Shown in pieces: positions 1-8,562 of a stretch of DNA of 64,000 bases. The translations under genes and the position numbers were made by a program. Location of the stretch: assembly GCA_035493475.1 (NCBI GenBank), contig DATJIF010000035.1:1-64000 (forward strand), read 5' to 3'. Source of the DNA: Actinospica sp035493475. Its GTDB lineage: Bacteria; Actinomycetota; Actinomycetes; Streptomycetales; Catenulisporaceae. The notes below the pieces were generated by a model that had not been told where the DNA came from, did not search any database, and saw only the letters and a program-made list of their open reading frames with translations. The first letter of the stretch is position 1. The number at the start of each line of letters is the position of its first letter.

Positions 1-1839
1 GTTGCCGTTCCATTGGACTTGGACGGCTTGGTAGTGCTCGACGGCGAGTCCGTACATGGTGACGTTGGTGCCGTTGACGACGAGGCCGTTGGCTGCGGTG
101 TTGGTGGTCCAGCCGACGGTGCCGTTGTTGCCGTGGTCGGCTCGCCAGAGCCAGAGGTCGTCGCCGATGACGTTGTTGCTGTTGACGACGAGGGTTTGGG
201 TGGCTTTGCCGACGGTGGCGCCGCCGATGCGTGCGAACACGTCGGACAGGACGGTCGGGTCGGTGGCGTGGCTGGCGCTGGAGCCGGACGGGCCGATCTG
301 GACGAGGGTGGACGAATTCGTCGTGCCCGCGTCAAAGAGCAGTCCGGCGATGCGGATGCCGTTGACGTCGGCGGTGGACAGGATGGTGTTGCCGCCGTTG
401 GAGACGAGCGTGGCCAGGCCGAGGCCGAGGACGACGGTGTCAGGGTTGTTGACGTTGATGGTGCCGTTGATCTGGTAGACGCCCGGGGTGAACAGCAGGT
501 CCTTGCCCGAGGCGAGGGCCGCGTTGATCGTTGAGGCGGTGTCGCTGGGGGTGGCGATGTAGAAGTCGCTGATCGGGAGCGAGGTGCCTGGGGTGTTGCC
601 GTTCGACCAGGACGTGCCCTGCGAGTTCGTGCGGGTCGAGGGCACGAAGACGTCCCAGTTGCCGGACGAGTCGATGTACACGTACGGCTTCTCATCGACG
701 GTCGGGGTGGTGCCGACGTTCGTGTCCGGCGGGCTCGGGAAGCTGGTGCCGGGGACGCCGGTGCTGCCGACGAACACCATGTTCCAGTTCGAGCCGGTGT
801 AGCTGCCGAACTGGTCGTTGCGGAACATGTACTGCTGCTGCGTGCCCGAGTTCACCTGGCCGGTGACCACGGAGTCGCTGATGAAGCCGCCGGAGGACCA
901 GTTGCTGCTGGTGTTCCCGGAGGTGTCGTCGTCCAGCACCATGTTGCCGTCGATCTGGACGCGGCGCATCGGGTCGGCCTGCGAGACGGCCCACTCGGTC
1001 GAGCCGGAGGACGGGTCGCTGGTGATGTTCTCGACGTCGCGCCAGAAGTTGGTGGTCGCGTTGCCGTTGGACCAGGCCGCGTTCGTGTAGATCCCGCCGC
1101 CGGTGATGACCGTCTGCGAGGGGTTCTGGCCGAGGCCGACGACCTCGGTGTAGAAGCCCACCGGCACGGACACGTTGTACGTTCCGGGCTCGAACATGAA
1201 CTCGTAGCGCTGCGTGCCGAACTGGTTGGACTGCTGCTGGTTCCAGACGTTGTTGATGTCGCTCTGGATCGTGGACGTCGACATCGAGGTGTTGAAGATG
1301 TAGACGTTCGAGCCGAAGTTGGGCGCGTTGCCGTTGCCGGTGCCGCCGCCGGAGGACGTCGGCAGGGTCCACTGCTGGTTCGAGGTGTCCGCGCACGCCC
1401 AGATCTGGGCCTGCGTGCCCGAACCGCCGTAGCCGGTGTCGTCGAGGCACTTGCCGGAGTTGGAGTTCACCAGCTCGCCGTTGGACTGCGGCTGCCACTG
1501 CTGCGCGCCGGTGCCGTTGCAGGTGTAGAGCTGCACGAGCGTGCCGTTGGCGGTGCCCGCGCCGGTCACGTCGAGGCACTTGCCGAGCACCTGGAGCGTG
1601 CCGTCGGACTCGACGCTCCACTGCTGCGCGGTGGTCCCGTTGCAGGTGTAGACCTGGATCGGGTTGGCGTCGGCGGTGCTCGCGGAGCGGTCGTCCAGGC
1701 ACAGGCCCTGGTAGCCGGTGATCTGGCCGGTGGCGGTGACGGTCGCGGCCGAGGCGCTGAACGCCACGTACGCGCCGATCCCGAAGATGAGGGCCACCGC
1801 CGCCAGGATCGCGAGGAGTCGCTGCTTCAGCTTCGTCAC
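1..1839 (-). CDS. Secreted ricin-lectin / parallel beta-helix protein (3' end beyond window)
   Basis: The frame is open from a GTG at 1839 to the left edge (613 codons, no stop), so the C-terminus is missing. Residues 8-31 form a hydrophobic signal or anchor segment ending near FSASAA. Residues about 38-160 are a ricin B-type lectin domain with three QxW repeats (TAQQW, GAQQW, NQQW). The rest resembles a widespread actinobacterial family of pectate-lyase-like beta-helix proteins, often labelled adenylyl cyclase or coagulation factor 5/8 in databases; I recognise segments such as FEPGTYNVSVPVGFYTEV and SNWNMVFVGS. True function is unknown; a polysaccharide-active enzyme is plausible. The GTG overlaps the chitinase stop (GTGA), so it is probably translated with the chitinase. 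Confidence 0.85.
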   Translation of the reverse strand, partial: MTKLKQRLLAILAAVALIFGIGAYVAFSASAATVTATGQITGYQGLCLDDRSASTADANPIQVYTCNGTTAQQWSVESDGTLQVLGKCLDVTGAGTANGTLVQLYTCNGTGAQQWQPQSNGELVNSNSGKCLDDTGYGGSGTQAQIWACADTSNQQWTLPTSSGGGTGNGNAPNFGSNVYIFNTSMSTSTIQSDINNVWNQQQSNQFGTQRYEFMFEPGTYNVSVPVGFYTEVVGLGQNPSQTVITGGGIYTNAAWSNGNATTNFWRDVENITSDPSSGSTEWAVSQADPMRRVQIDGNMVLDDDTSGNTSSNWSSGGFISDSVVTGQVNSGTQQQYMFRNDQFGSYTGSNWNMVFVGSTGVPGTSFPSPPDTNVGTTPTVDEKPYVYIDSSGNWDVFVPSTRTNSQGTSWSNGNTPGTSLPISDFYIATPSDTASTINAALASGKDLLFTPGVYQINGTINVNNPDTVVLGLGLATLVSNGGNTILSTADVNGIRIAGLLFDAGTTNSSTLVQIGPSGSSASHATDPTVLSDVFARIGGATVGKATQTLVVNSNNVIGDDLWLWRADHGNNGTVGWTTNTAANGLVVNGTNVTMYGLAVEHYQAVQVQWNGN

Positions 1840-2214
1840 GGGATGCTCCACTGCTGGTTCGCGGTGTCGGCGCACGCCCAGATCTGGACCTGCGTGCCGG
1901 ATCCGCCGTAGCCGGTGTCGTCGAGACACTTGCCGGAGTTCGGATTCAGCAACTCACCGTTGGACTGCGGTACCCACGTCTGCGCGGCGGTTCCGTTGCA
2001 GTCGTAGAGGTCGACCGTGGTGCCGTTCGCGGTGCCCGCAGCGTCCACGTCGAGGCACTTGCCGAGGACCTGCAGCGTGTTGCCGGACGTCACCGTCCAC
2101 TGCTGCGCGCTGGTCCCGTTGCAGGTGTAGACCTGGACCGGGTTGAAGTTCGCGGTGCTCGCCGAACGGTCGTCCAGGCACAGGCCCTGGTAGCCGGTGA
2201 CCTGGCCGGTCGTG
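1368..2214. repeat. Direct duplication of a ricin-domain coding segment (about 1368-1735 and 1847-2214)
   Basis: The ricin-domain DNA of the beta-helix gene and that of the chitinase align without gaps at a constant offset of 479 bp over about 365 bp. By-eye protein identity is about 80 percent (23 differences in roughly 122 residues). The two copies lie in adjacent genes on the same strand. Confidence 0.85.
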
Positions 2215-3209
2215 GTGCCGCCACCGCCACCGCCGCCGCTCGTGCCGCCGGTGATCTGGTTGAAGATCGACGAGTACTGATAGCCGGTGCCCTTGTCGTA
2301 TCCGTCGAGTTCCCAGAACGACAGCTCGCCGACGCCGTTGGACGCGGCGAAACTCTCCAGGGTCTGCGCGTTCGCCGTGGAGAAGTACTCGTTGTCGTCG
2401 TTCTGCCCGGCGATCGGGGTCAGGCCCTCCATCGCGTACGCGGCGGAGGTCGAGATGCCGTACAGCCCGGCGAGCTGGCTCGCGGAGGCCTGGGCGGCGG
2501 ATTCGGCGTCGTTGAGCGCGTTCTCGCCGTTGCCGAAGTCCATCGTCATCAGGTTGACGGTGGACACCTTGACGCCCTTGGACTTCGCGTCCTGGAGCAG
2601 CGCGTACTCGGAGCCGGTGCCGGTGGGCAGACCGTTGGGCGCGACCGCGAGGGTGAAGTCGATCTGCACGGACGGGTCTGCGGCCTGCAACGCCGCGAGC
2701 GCCTGGTCACGTCGCGCGGTGGAGGCGGTGTCGGACAGGACGCCGCCCTCGATGTCGAAGTCGAGCCGGTTGACGCCGTAGGTGTTGACCACGTTCTGAT
2801 ACGCGGCCGTGAGCTGTGAAACATTGGTACAGGTCTGCGCGAGTTCGCCGCCGGCGGCACCGCCGAAGGAGATGATGACGTTGCCGCCGGCCGCCTGCAG
2901 CGAACTGATCTGCGAGGAGAAGGCGCCGACGCCGGAGCCGTCGTCCTCCCACTCCGGAGTGCAGCCCGACTGCGGGATGAGGAAGGCGAGGGTGTAGTAC
3001 TTCAGGCCGGTCGCGGACTGGTCGGCCGCCATGTCGCCCGCGTCGGACGAGGCGATCTGCAGGTAGGGGGCGGCGAAGTGGGCGGGGTACGCGCCTCCGG
3101 CGGCGGAGGCGGGTGCCGCGGCGGCGAGCCCGATGCCACCCGCGGCGAGCGCCGTGGCGGCGGCCAGCGGAACGGCCCGGGCTATGCGGGGGCGAATCTT
3201 GATCTTCAT
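1836..3209 (-). CDS. Secreted GH18 chitinase with C-terminal ricin-type lectin domain
   Basis: 457 residues from the ATG at 3209. A signal peptide covers residues 1 to about 37 (basic start, Ala-rich core, ASA cleavage region). The catalytic TIM barrel spans about 40-320 and carries the GH18 signature LDFDIEGG, in which Glu is the catalytic acid. A Gly-rich linker leads to a ricin-type lectin domain from about 335 to the end. It should hydrolyse chitin or related beta-1,4-GlcNAc polymers outside the cell. Longer upstream start codons would place non-signal sequence before the signal peptide, so 3209 is preferred. The stop overlaps the next gene's GTG. A DasR-type site lies 105 bp upstream. 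Confidence 0.93.
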   Translation of the reverse strand: MKIKIRPRIARAVPLAAATALAAGGIGLAAAAPASAAGGAYPAHFAAPYLQIASSDAGDMAADQSATGLKYYTLAFLIPQSGCTPEWEDDGSGVGAFSSQISSLQAAGGNVIISFGGAAGGELAQTCTNVSQLTAAYQNVVNTYGVNRLDFDIEGGVLSDTASTARRDQALAALQAADPSVQIDFTLAVAPNGLPTGTGSEYALLQDAKSKGVKVSTVNLMTMDFGNGENALNDAESAAQASASQLAGLYGISTSAAYAMEGLTPIAGQNDDNEYFSTANAQTLESFAASNGVGELSFWELDGYDKGTGYQYSSIFNQITGGTSGGGGGGGTTTGQVTGYQGLCLDDRSASTANFNPVQVYTCNGTSAQQWTVTSGNTLQVLGKCLDVDAAGTANGTTVDLYDCNGTAAQTWVPQSNGELLNPNSGKCLDDTGYGGSGTQVQIWACADTANQQWSIP

Positions 3210-3240
3210 CGTGTGTGGGTGATCCCTTCGGAGTGCGACT

Positions 3241-3272
3241 GAAACAACATCGAAACAACCGCGATCGCGATT
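3241..3272. promoter_or_regulatory. Candidate operator elements in the chitinase/LacI intergenic region
   Basis: The segment contains two copies of GAAACAAC 11 bp apart (3241-3248, 3252-3259) and a near-perfect palindrome AACCGCGATCGCGATT at 3257-3272 (one mismatched pair). The LacI regulator next door is the natural candidate ligand. No consensus confirms it. Confidence 0.35.
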
Positions 3273-3314
3273 GCAGCAGTATGCTCGGCGGGGGTCAATC
3301 ACCTGCCGGGCAAT

Positions 3315-3326
3315 TGGTCCATACCA
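3315..3326. promoter_or_regulatory. DasR-type (dre) chitin operator
   Basis: TGGTCCATACCA matches the palindromic dre core TGGTCTAGACCA at 10 of 12 positions. It lies in the divergent region between the chitinase and the LacI gene. In Streptomyces, DasR represses chitinolytic genes through such sites until GlcN-6-P appears; here the regulator itself is outside the window. Confidence 0.6.
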
Positions 3327-3349
3327 CAAAGGATTGTTATGGGGAAGCG

Positions 3350-4435
3350 ATGAAACAGGATTCTGTTTCAGGCATAGGTTCCGGGAGCGGGGGTTCCGGA
3401 ACGGGCGCCGGACGGGTCACCGTGCGGGCGATCGCGGCCGAGACCGGGCTGTCGATCGCGACCGTCTCGCGGGTGATCAACGGCGGCGACAACGTGGCCG
3501 CGGACACCCGCGACCGGGTGCTGGAGGTGGTGGACCGGCTCGGCGACCGCGCCCCGGAGCCGCGCAAGCAGCGTGCCCGGCTGCAGCTGAGCCGGCCGCC
3601 GGTGTTCGTGCGCTGCCCGTACGTGCTGACGGACTACTTCGGCCACATCGTCACGTCGATCGCCGAGACGCTCGCGCTGCACGGCCAGGAGATGCTGCTC
3701 AGCGCCGGCGACGCGGTCGTGCGGTCGATGGCGCTGCGCGAACTGCCGCAGCGGCGGGACGCGCGCGGCGCGGTGCTGATCCTGCCGCCGGAGCCGCGCG
3801 CGGACCTCGAGGCCCTGGCGGCGCGCAGCTATCCGTTCGTGGTGGTGGATCCGCGGATCGACGTGCCGCGCGGCACGGTGTCGATCTCCGCCGCGCACTT
3901 CTCCGGGGCGCGGGCCGTCAGCCGGCACCTCGTGGACCTCGGACACCGGCGGATCGGTCTGATCACCGGGCCGCCGTACTGGCACACCCGCGACGACCGG
4001 GTCGGCGGGCATCTCGCCGCGCTCTCGGAGGTCGGCGTGCTCGGCGAACCGGAGCTGATGCGGCACGGCGAGCCCGCCACGAAGACGGGGCTGCGCGCGG
4101 GCGGCGAACTGCTGGACATGAAACCGCGTCCGACCGCGATCGTCTGTTTCAACGACAAGGTCGCGATCGGCGTGCTGGCGGCGGCGAACGCGCGCGGCGT
4201 GCGGGTGCCGGAGGACCTGTCGGTGACCGGCTTCGACGACATCGACGTCAGCCGGGCCTCGACGCCGCGGCTGACGACCGTGCGCCAGCCGCTGCAGGAG
4301 ATGGGCCGCACCGCCGTCACGATGCTGATGCGCCAGCTCGACGGGCACGCGCACGAGGCCCTCAGCATGGAGCTGGCGACGCAGCTGATCGTGCGGGAGA
4401 GCACCGGACCGGCGCCCTCCCCCGATCGGGATTGA
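3350..4435 (+). CDS. LacI-family transcriptional regulator
   Basis: 361 residues from the ATG at 3350, preceded by GGGGAAG as ribosome binding site. A Gly/Ser-rich N-terminal tail (residues 1-21) precedes a canonical LacI helix-turn-helix at 23-45 (VRAIAAETGLSIATVSRVIN). A periplasmic-binding-protein-like effector domain follows (about 75-345), with the usual GFDDIDVSR and STPRLTTVRQP segments. Divergent from the chitinase operon, which it probably controls in response to a sugar. The ligand cannot be read from the sequence. It converges on the AhpD-like gene with 2 bp between the two stop codons. Confidence 0.9.
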   Translation: MKQDSVSGIGSGSGGSGTGAGRVTVRAIAAETGLSIATVSRVINGGDNVAADTRDRVLEVVDRLGDRAPEPRKQRARLQLSRPPVFVRCPYVLTDYFGHIVTSIAETLALHGQEMLLSAGDAVVRSMALRELPQRRDARGAVLILPPEPRADLEALAARSYPFVVVDPRIDVPRGTVSISAAHFSGARAVSRHLVDLGHRRIGLITGPPYWHTRDDRVGGHLAALSEVGVLGEPELMRHGEPATKTGLRAGGELLDMKPRPTAIVCFNDKVAIGVLAAANARGVRVPEDLSVTGFDDIDVSRASTPRLTTVRQPLQEMGRTAVTMLMRQLDGHAHEALSMELATQLIVRESTGPAPSPDRD

Positions 4436-4437
4436 GC

Positions 4438-4893
4438 TCAGCCCCAGGCGCCGGGGATCTGCCGGGTCGTCGCGTTGACCCGGTTGAACATGTTGGTGAA
4501 GCCGATCGTCAGCACGAGTCCGGCGAGCTGCTTCTCGTCGTAGTGCCGGGCCGCCTCGTCCCAGACCGCGTCCGGCACCGGGTCCGAGCGGTCGGCCAGC
4601 CGGGTCGCGTGCTCGGCCAGGTTCAGCGCGGCCCGCTCGGCCTCGGTGAACAGGTCCGACTCGCGCCACGCCGCGATCAGCGCCATCCGCTCGTCCGTCT
4701 CCCCGGCCGCGCGCATGTTCTGCAGGCCGAAGGTCACGCAGACGGTGCAGCTGTTGATCTGGCTGGCCCGCATGTGCACCAGCTCGAGCGTCGACTGCGC
4801 CACGCCGGCCGTCTTGACCTGCGCGAGCGCGTCCTGGATCGGCTTGAGGACGTCGGGCAGCAGCACGACGGGGTTCTTCATCCGGGCTTCCAT
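4438..4893 (-). CDS. AhpD-like carboxymuconolactone decarboxylase family protein
   Basis: 151 residues of the AhpD/CMD fold, with the redox CxxC pair at Cys49 and Cys52 (NSCTVCV). Such proteins are small thiol-disulfide or peroxidase-linked enzymes. The sequence continues into the family's helical region (LAEHATRLAD, LVLTIGFTNMFNRVN). Two starts are possible (4893 or the internal Met5 at 4881); the first is kept. No partner peroxidase is adjacent, so the physiological substrate is unknown. Confidence 0.85.
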   Translation of the reverse strand: MEARMKNPVVLLPDVLKPIQDALAQVKTAGVAQSTLELVHMRASQINSCTVCVTFGLQNMRAAGETDERMALIAAWRESDLFTEAERAALNLAEHATRLADRSDPVPDAVWDEAARHYDEKQLAGLVLTIGFTNMFNRVNATTRQIPGAWG

Positions 4894-4983
4894 GGTGGTC
4901 TCCTCGATTGGTCGGTGTCTTCAACCGGGATGACGGATGCCGGGCGGAAAGTGTGACGAGCGGACGTGACTACGATGTCCCCC

Positions 4984-5397
4984 ATGTTCCGGACCATGCT
5001 CAAATCCAAGATCCACCGCGCCACCGTGACGCACGCCGACCTGCACTATGTCGGCTCCGTGACCGTGGACCGCGACCTGATGGACGCCGCAGATCTGCTG
5101 CCCGGCGAGCTCGTCGCCATCGTGGACGTGACCAACGGCGCGCGCCTGGAGACGTACGTCATCGAGGGCGAACGCGGCTCCGGCGTCATCGGGATCAACG
5201 GGGCCGCCGCGCACCTCGTGCAGCCGGGCGACATCGTGATCCTGATCAGCTATCTCCAGGTCGCGTACGGCGCGGAGCAGGCGTACGCGCCGCGGGTCGT
5301 GCACGTGGACGCGGCGAACCGGATCGTCGAGCTCGGCGCGGACGCCTCTGCTCCGGTCCCCGGCGGCGACGCGGTGAAGGCTCCGCTGGCGGTCTAG
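4984..5397 (+). CDS. panD: Aspartate 1-decarboxylase, pyruvoyl-dependent proenzyme
   Basis: 137 residues. Makes beta-alanine from L-aspartate for pantothenate and CoA synthesis. The start at 4984 rather than an upstream ATG puts the self-cleavage site exactly at Gly24-Ser25 (YVGSVT), the family's standard numbering, where Ser25 becomes the pyruvoyl group. Other conserved parts are KSKIHRATVT, the Lys9 region, and NGAAAHLVQPGD. It stands alone; no panB or panC is nearby. Confidence 0.95.
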   Translation: MFRTMLKSKIHRATVTHADLHYVGSVTVDRDLMDAADLLPGELVAIVDVTNGARLETYVIEGERGSGVIGINGAAAHLVQPGDIVILISYLQVAYGAEQAYAPRVVHVDAANRIVELGADASAPVPGGDAVKAPLAV

Positions 5398-5411
5398 GCG
5401 GACTGGCGGAA

Positions 5412-6032
5412 CTAGAGCGGCAGGCCCGCTTCGAGGTGGGCGAGGGCGGCGTCCATACTGTCCACGATGTCGCCGGGGGCGTCGCCTTCGTTCATCGACT
5501 GCCAGGCGATGAACATCGTGCCGAAGACGGCGCCGATCAGGTTGCGCACGCGGTAGTCGTGCGGGTCCTTGCCCTCGCGCTCGGCGATGATCTCGCAGAA
5601 CATGTCGAGGCCGCGGCCCATCGATTCGCTGAAGGCGCGGGCGCGCAGGCCCGGTTCGGTTCTCATCAGGCGGCCGCGTTCGAACTCGAGGGCGAGTTGG
5701 TCGGCCGGGGTCTCCGTGAACACCTTGCGCATGGCGGCGCGCACGGCGGTGAGCGGGGGCACGCCCTTCGGCTGTTCGAGCAGCGCGGCGGCGAACTTAG
5801 GGTCGTAGTCGTCGTAGAGGACCACGTCCTCCTTGCTCGGGAAGTACCGGAAGAACGTGCTCGGCGAGACCTCGGCGGCGGCCGCGATCTGCTCGACGGT
5901 CGTGCCCCCGTAGCCCTGCCGCCGGAACAGCAGCAGGGCTTGGCGCTGGATCTCGGCCCGCGTCTTGGCCTTCTTCAGCTCGCGCAGGCCGGGCTTCCTG
6001 GGCTGCGCCTCAACTTCCGACAACGCTTCCAA
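5412..6032 (-). CDS. TetR-family regulator of the adjacent exporter
   Basis: 206 residues. N-terminal TetR helix-turn-helix at about 25-70, with TTVEQIAAAAEVSPSTFFRY typical of the family. The C-terminal ligand domain is helical and variable. The start lies inside the exporter gene (23-bp overlap with its 3' end), so both are one transcript and the regulator is probably autoregulated through the inverted repeat upstream of the exporter. Confidence 0.9.
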   Translation of the reverse strand: MEALSEVEAQPRKPGLRELKKAKTRAEIQRQALLLFRRQGYGGTTVEQIAAAAEVSPSTFFRYFPSKEDVVLYDDYDPKFAAALLEQPKGVPPLTAVRAAMRKVFTETPADQLALEFERGRLMRTEPGLRARAFSESMGRGLDMFCEIIAEREGKDPHDYRVRNLIGAVFGTMFIAWQSMNEGDAPGDIVDSMDAALAHLEAGLPL

Positions 6033-7611
6033 CTTCCACTTCCGGGGTCTGGGCCGAGGTGGCGGTGCGGCCCGGTAGGAACAAGACTGCCAGAACCGTG
6101 CCGAGGACGCCGATCAAGGCGCAGACCACGAGGGTGTTGTCCATCGCGTGCACGAACGCGTCGCGCACGGCGTCCAGCAGGTCGGCGCTCCCGGCGTGCT
6201 GCGCGACGGCCACTCCGGCGGTCACGCTCTGCCCCGCCTCGGCGCGCACCGGGGCGGGCACGTTCGCCACCGCCGGGTTGCCGCCGAGCCGATCGCGGTA
6301 GACGCTGCCGAGGATCGTGCCGAGCAGCGCGACCCCGATCGTGGCGCCGACCTGGCGCAGCGTCATGATCACGGCCGAGCCGACGCCGCTGCGCTCCTTG
6401 GCCAGCGCGCTGAGCGCGGAGTTCGTCGAGGCGGGCAGCGCGAAGCCGAGGCCGAAGCCGAGCAGCACGAACCAGAGCGCCGCGTAGCCCTCGCCGGTCG
6501 AGCCGTGGGTGCGCGCGCCGAGGGCGAGTCCGAGGGCGATGAAGGCGAAGCCGACCGCGACCACGGAGCGGAATCCGGCGCGGGCCACGGGCACTGCCCC
6601 GCCGCGGGGCACGCGCGGGGTCTGCAGCTTGGCCGCGAGCGCGCCGCCGACCGTCAGCCCGGCGATCATCGGCAGCATCTTGACGCCGGTGAGCAGCGAG
6701 TCGGAGCCGGACACGTCCTGGAAGTAGAGCGGCGTGACGAACATGATGCCGAACATCGCGAAGGACACGAAGGTCGCGAGCACCGTTCCCCAGGTGAAGT
6801 GCCGGGAGCGGAACAGCCCGAGGTCGACCAGCGGTTCGACGCGTCCGGCGGCGATGATCCGGCGCTCGTGGAAGACGAAGGCGACCAGCAGCGCGAATCC
6901 GGCGACGAGCGGCGCCCAGCTCGTGGCCGAGGACCAGCCGTCGGTACCGGCCTGCACGAAGCCGTACGTGACGCCGATCAGGCCCGCGCTGGTGATCAGC
7001 GTGCCGACGAGGTCGAAGCGGCCCGGGTGCGGGTTGCCCGACTGCGGCATCAGGATGATGACGGCGACCACCGCGATCAGCGCGACCGGCACGTTGATCA
7101 GGAACACCGAGCCCCACCAGAAGTGGTTCAGCAGCCAGCCGCCGAGCACCGGCCCGAGCGGGAAGCCGAGCATCGTCGCGGTCATCATCACCGCGATCGC
7201 CTTGGGCCGCTCCGCCGGCGTGAACAGCACCGGCAGCACCGCCATCGCGAGCGGCATGATCGGCGCGGCGCTGAGACCGAGCACGGCCCGCACCGCGATG
7301 AGGGCCCCGGCGTCCGGCGCGTACGCGCACACCGCCGACGTGACGCAGAACAGCAGCAGGCCCGCGATCAGCATCGTCTTGCGGCCGATCCGGTCGCCGA
7401 GCACGCCGAACGGCAGCAGCGTCGCGGCCAGCACCAGGCTGTACGAGTCGACGAACCACTGCAGGTCGCCGGTGGACGCGTGCAGCACCGGCCCGATCGT
7501 CGGCAGCGCCACGTTCAGCACGGTCAGGTCGATCCCCACCACCAGCACGCTGAGCGCGAGCGCGATGAGCACGAGCCACTTGCGGACGCCCACGGGACTC
7601 GAGTCCGCCAT
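6010..7611 (-). CDS. MFS multidrug exporter, DHA2 (14-TMS, EmrB/QacA) family
   Basis: 533 residues with about 14 hydrophobic segments. Motif A is seen as GVLGDRIGRKT near residue 75 and motif C as PLGPVLGG near 152, marking a drug:proton antiporter. It probably expels hydrophobic compounds across the membrane and is controlled by the TetR gene encoded downstream. A 145-bp regulatory region with a long inverted repeat precedes it. Confidence 0.92.
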   Translation of the reverse strand: MADSSPVGVRKWLVLIALALSVLVVGIDLTVLNVALPTIGPVLHASTGDLQWFVDSYSLVLAATLLPFGVLGDRIGRKTMLIAGLLLFCVTSAVCAYAPDAGALIAVRAVLGLSAAPIMPLAMAVLPVLFTPAERPKAIAVMMTATMLGFPLGPVLGGWLLNHFWWGSVFLINVPVALIAVVAVIILMPQSGNPHPGRFDLVGTLITSAGLIGVTYGFVQAGTDGWSSATSWAPLVAGFALLVAFVFHERRIIAAGRVEPLVDLGLFRSRHFTWGTVLATFVSFAMFGIMFVTPLYFQDVSGSDSLLTGVKMLPMIAGLTVGGALAAKLQTPRVPRGGAVPVARAGFRSVVAVGFAFIALGLALGARTHGSTGEGYAALWFVLLGFGLGFALPASTNSALSALAKERSGVGSAVIMTLRQVGATIGVALLGTILGSVYRDRLGGNPAVANVPAPVRAEAGQSVTAGVAVAQHAGSADLLDAVRDAFVHAMDNTLVVCALIGVLGTVLAVLFLPGRTATSAQTPEVEVGSVVGS

Positions 7612-7635
7612 GGCCGCCTCCCCTCTCGAAAATTC

Positions 7636-7684
7636 TGACAGTCTCTTTCAGTTCCGATTGAATCCCAAGTGAGAGAGACTGTCA
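7636..7684. promoter_or_regulatory. Inverted repeat, probable TetR operator
   Basis: TGACAGTCTCTTTCA (7636-7650) and TGAGAGAGACTGTCA (7670-7684) are inverted copies that match at 14 of 15 positions and are separated by 19 bp. They lie 25-73 bp upstream of the exporter start, the expected place for binding by the TetR protein at 5412-6032. Confidence 0.65.
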
Positions 7685-7756
7685 ACTTCTTCGGGAAGCC
7701 GGTTGTCGGAGCCGGGACCGCCGTGCTATCCATGGACGAACAAGGGGGAGGAATCC

Positions 7757-8542
7757 ATGACTGAACAGCCGATTTTCACGCCGCCGTCCGTTCCGCCGAC
7801 GCCGCCGCCGAGCGCGCACGGGCGCCGGGCCTGGGTGGGCATAGCCGGGGTCGTCGCGCTCGCGGCGGCGTTCGGGGCGGGCCTCGCGGTCGGCCGCACG
7901 ACGGCGCCGAAGGCCACGGTCGCGGCCGCGGCCAAGGTGCCGACGGCGCTCCTGCACAGCTCCACGGCCACCGCCTCGTCGGCCGCGTCCGCCACGTCCC
8001 CGACCACCGCGAAGGCGCCGTCCGGGACTCTCGCCAGCGCCCTGCTACCGGTACCGTCCGGCGGCACGGCCAAGACCGCTCCCGGCTCGGGCGCGGACGG
8101 ATCGCTCACGCTGGCCCAGTACGTGGCCATGCTGTATCCGAGCACTGCGACGACCGAGACCTCGCTGCTGCAGGCGCGCGGGTTCATGACCGGGGCGACG
8201 CGCTGGATGGACACCGCGGCCGGCCAGGAGCTGTCGATCTACCTGATCGAGTTCCAGGCTCCGAGCGGCGCGCAGAGCTACGCGCTCGCCACCGGGCTCG
8301 CGCACAAGTCGGACTCCGCCTACGCCGGGCAGACGACCTTCACCGTGCCCGGGCTGACCGACGGCGAGGGCTTCGAGACCGGGACGCTCGACAAGTACGG
8401 CAACACCGACAGCTTCGTCTACGGCGCGGTCGGGAACGTGGCGATCATCGTGCACTGCTACACGCCCGGCAGCCTGAACCGCGCCGGGCTGCTCGCGGCC
8501 GTCAGCCAGCAGGAGACCCGGCTGACCGCGTTCGAGGGCTGA
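7757..8542 (+). CDS. Membrane-anchored extracytoplasmic protein of unknown function
   Basis: 261 residues from the ATG at 7757, placed after GGGGGAGG. A short cytoplasmic Pro-rich N-terminus is followed by one transmembrane helix (about 23-47), an Ala/Ser/Thr-rich linker (about 48-115) and a globular C-terminal domain of about 140 residues that would lie outside the membrane. I do not recognise the domain. It stands alone between divergent and convergent neighbours. A sensor or cell-wall-associated role is only a guess. Confidence 0.75.
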   Translation: MTEQPIFTPPSVPPTPPPSAHGRRAWVGIAGVVALAAAFGAGLAVGRTTAPKATVAAAAKVPTALLHSSTATASSAASATSPTTAKAPSGTLASALLPVPSGGTAKTAPGSGADGSLTLAQYVAMLYPSTATTETSLLQARGFMTGATRWMDTAAGQELSIYLIEFQAPSGAQSYALATGLAHKSDSAYAGQTTFTVPGLTDGEGFETGTLDKYGNTDSFVYGAVGNVAIIVHCYTPGSLNRAGLLAAVSQQETRLTAFEG

Positions 8543-8562
8543 GAAGACCCCGGGGCTGAGGG

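Noticed and set aside
3271..4956. A 561-codon plus-strand frame across the LacI and AhpD-like genes
   Set aside because: It overlaps two recognisable genes in another frame and has no domain or ribosome binding site.
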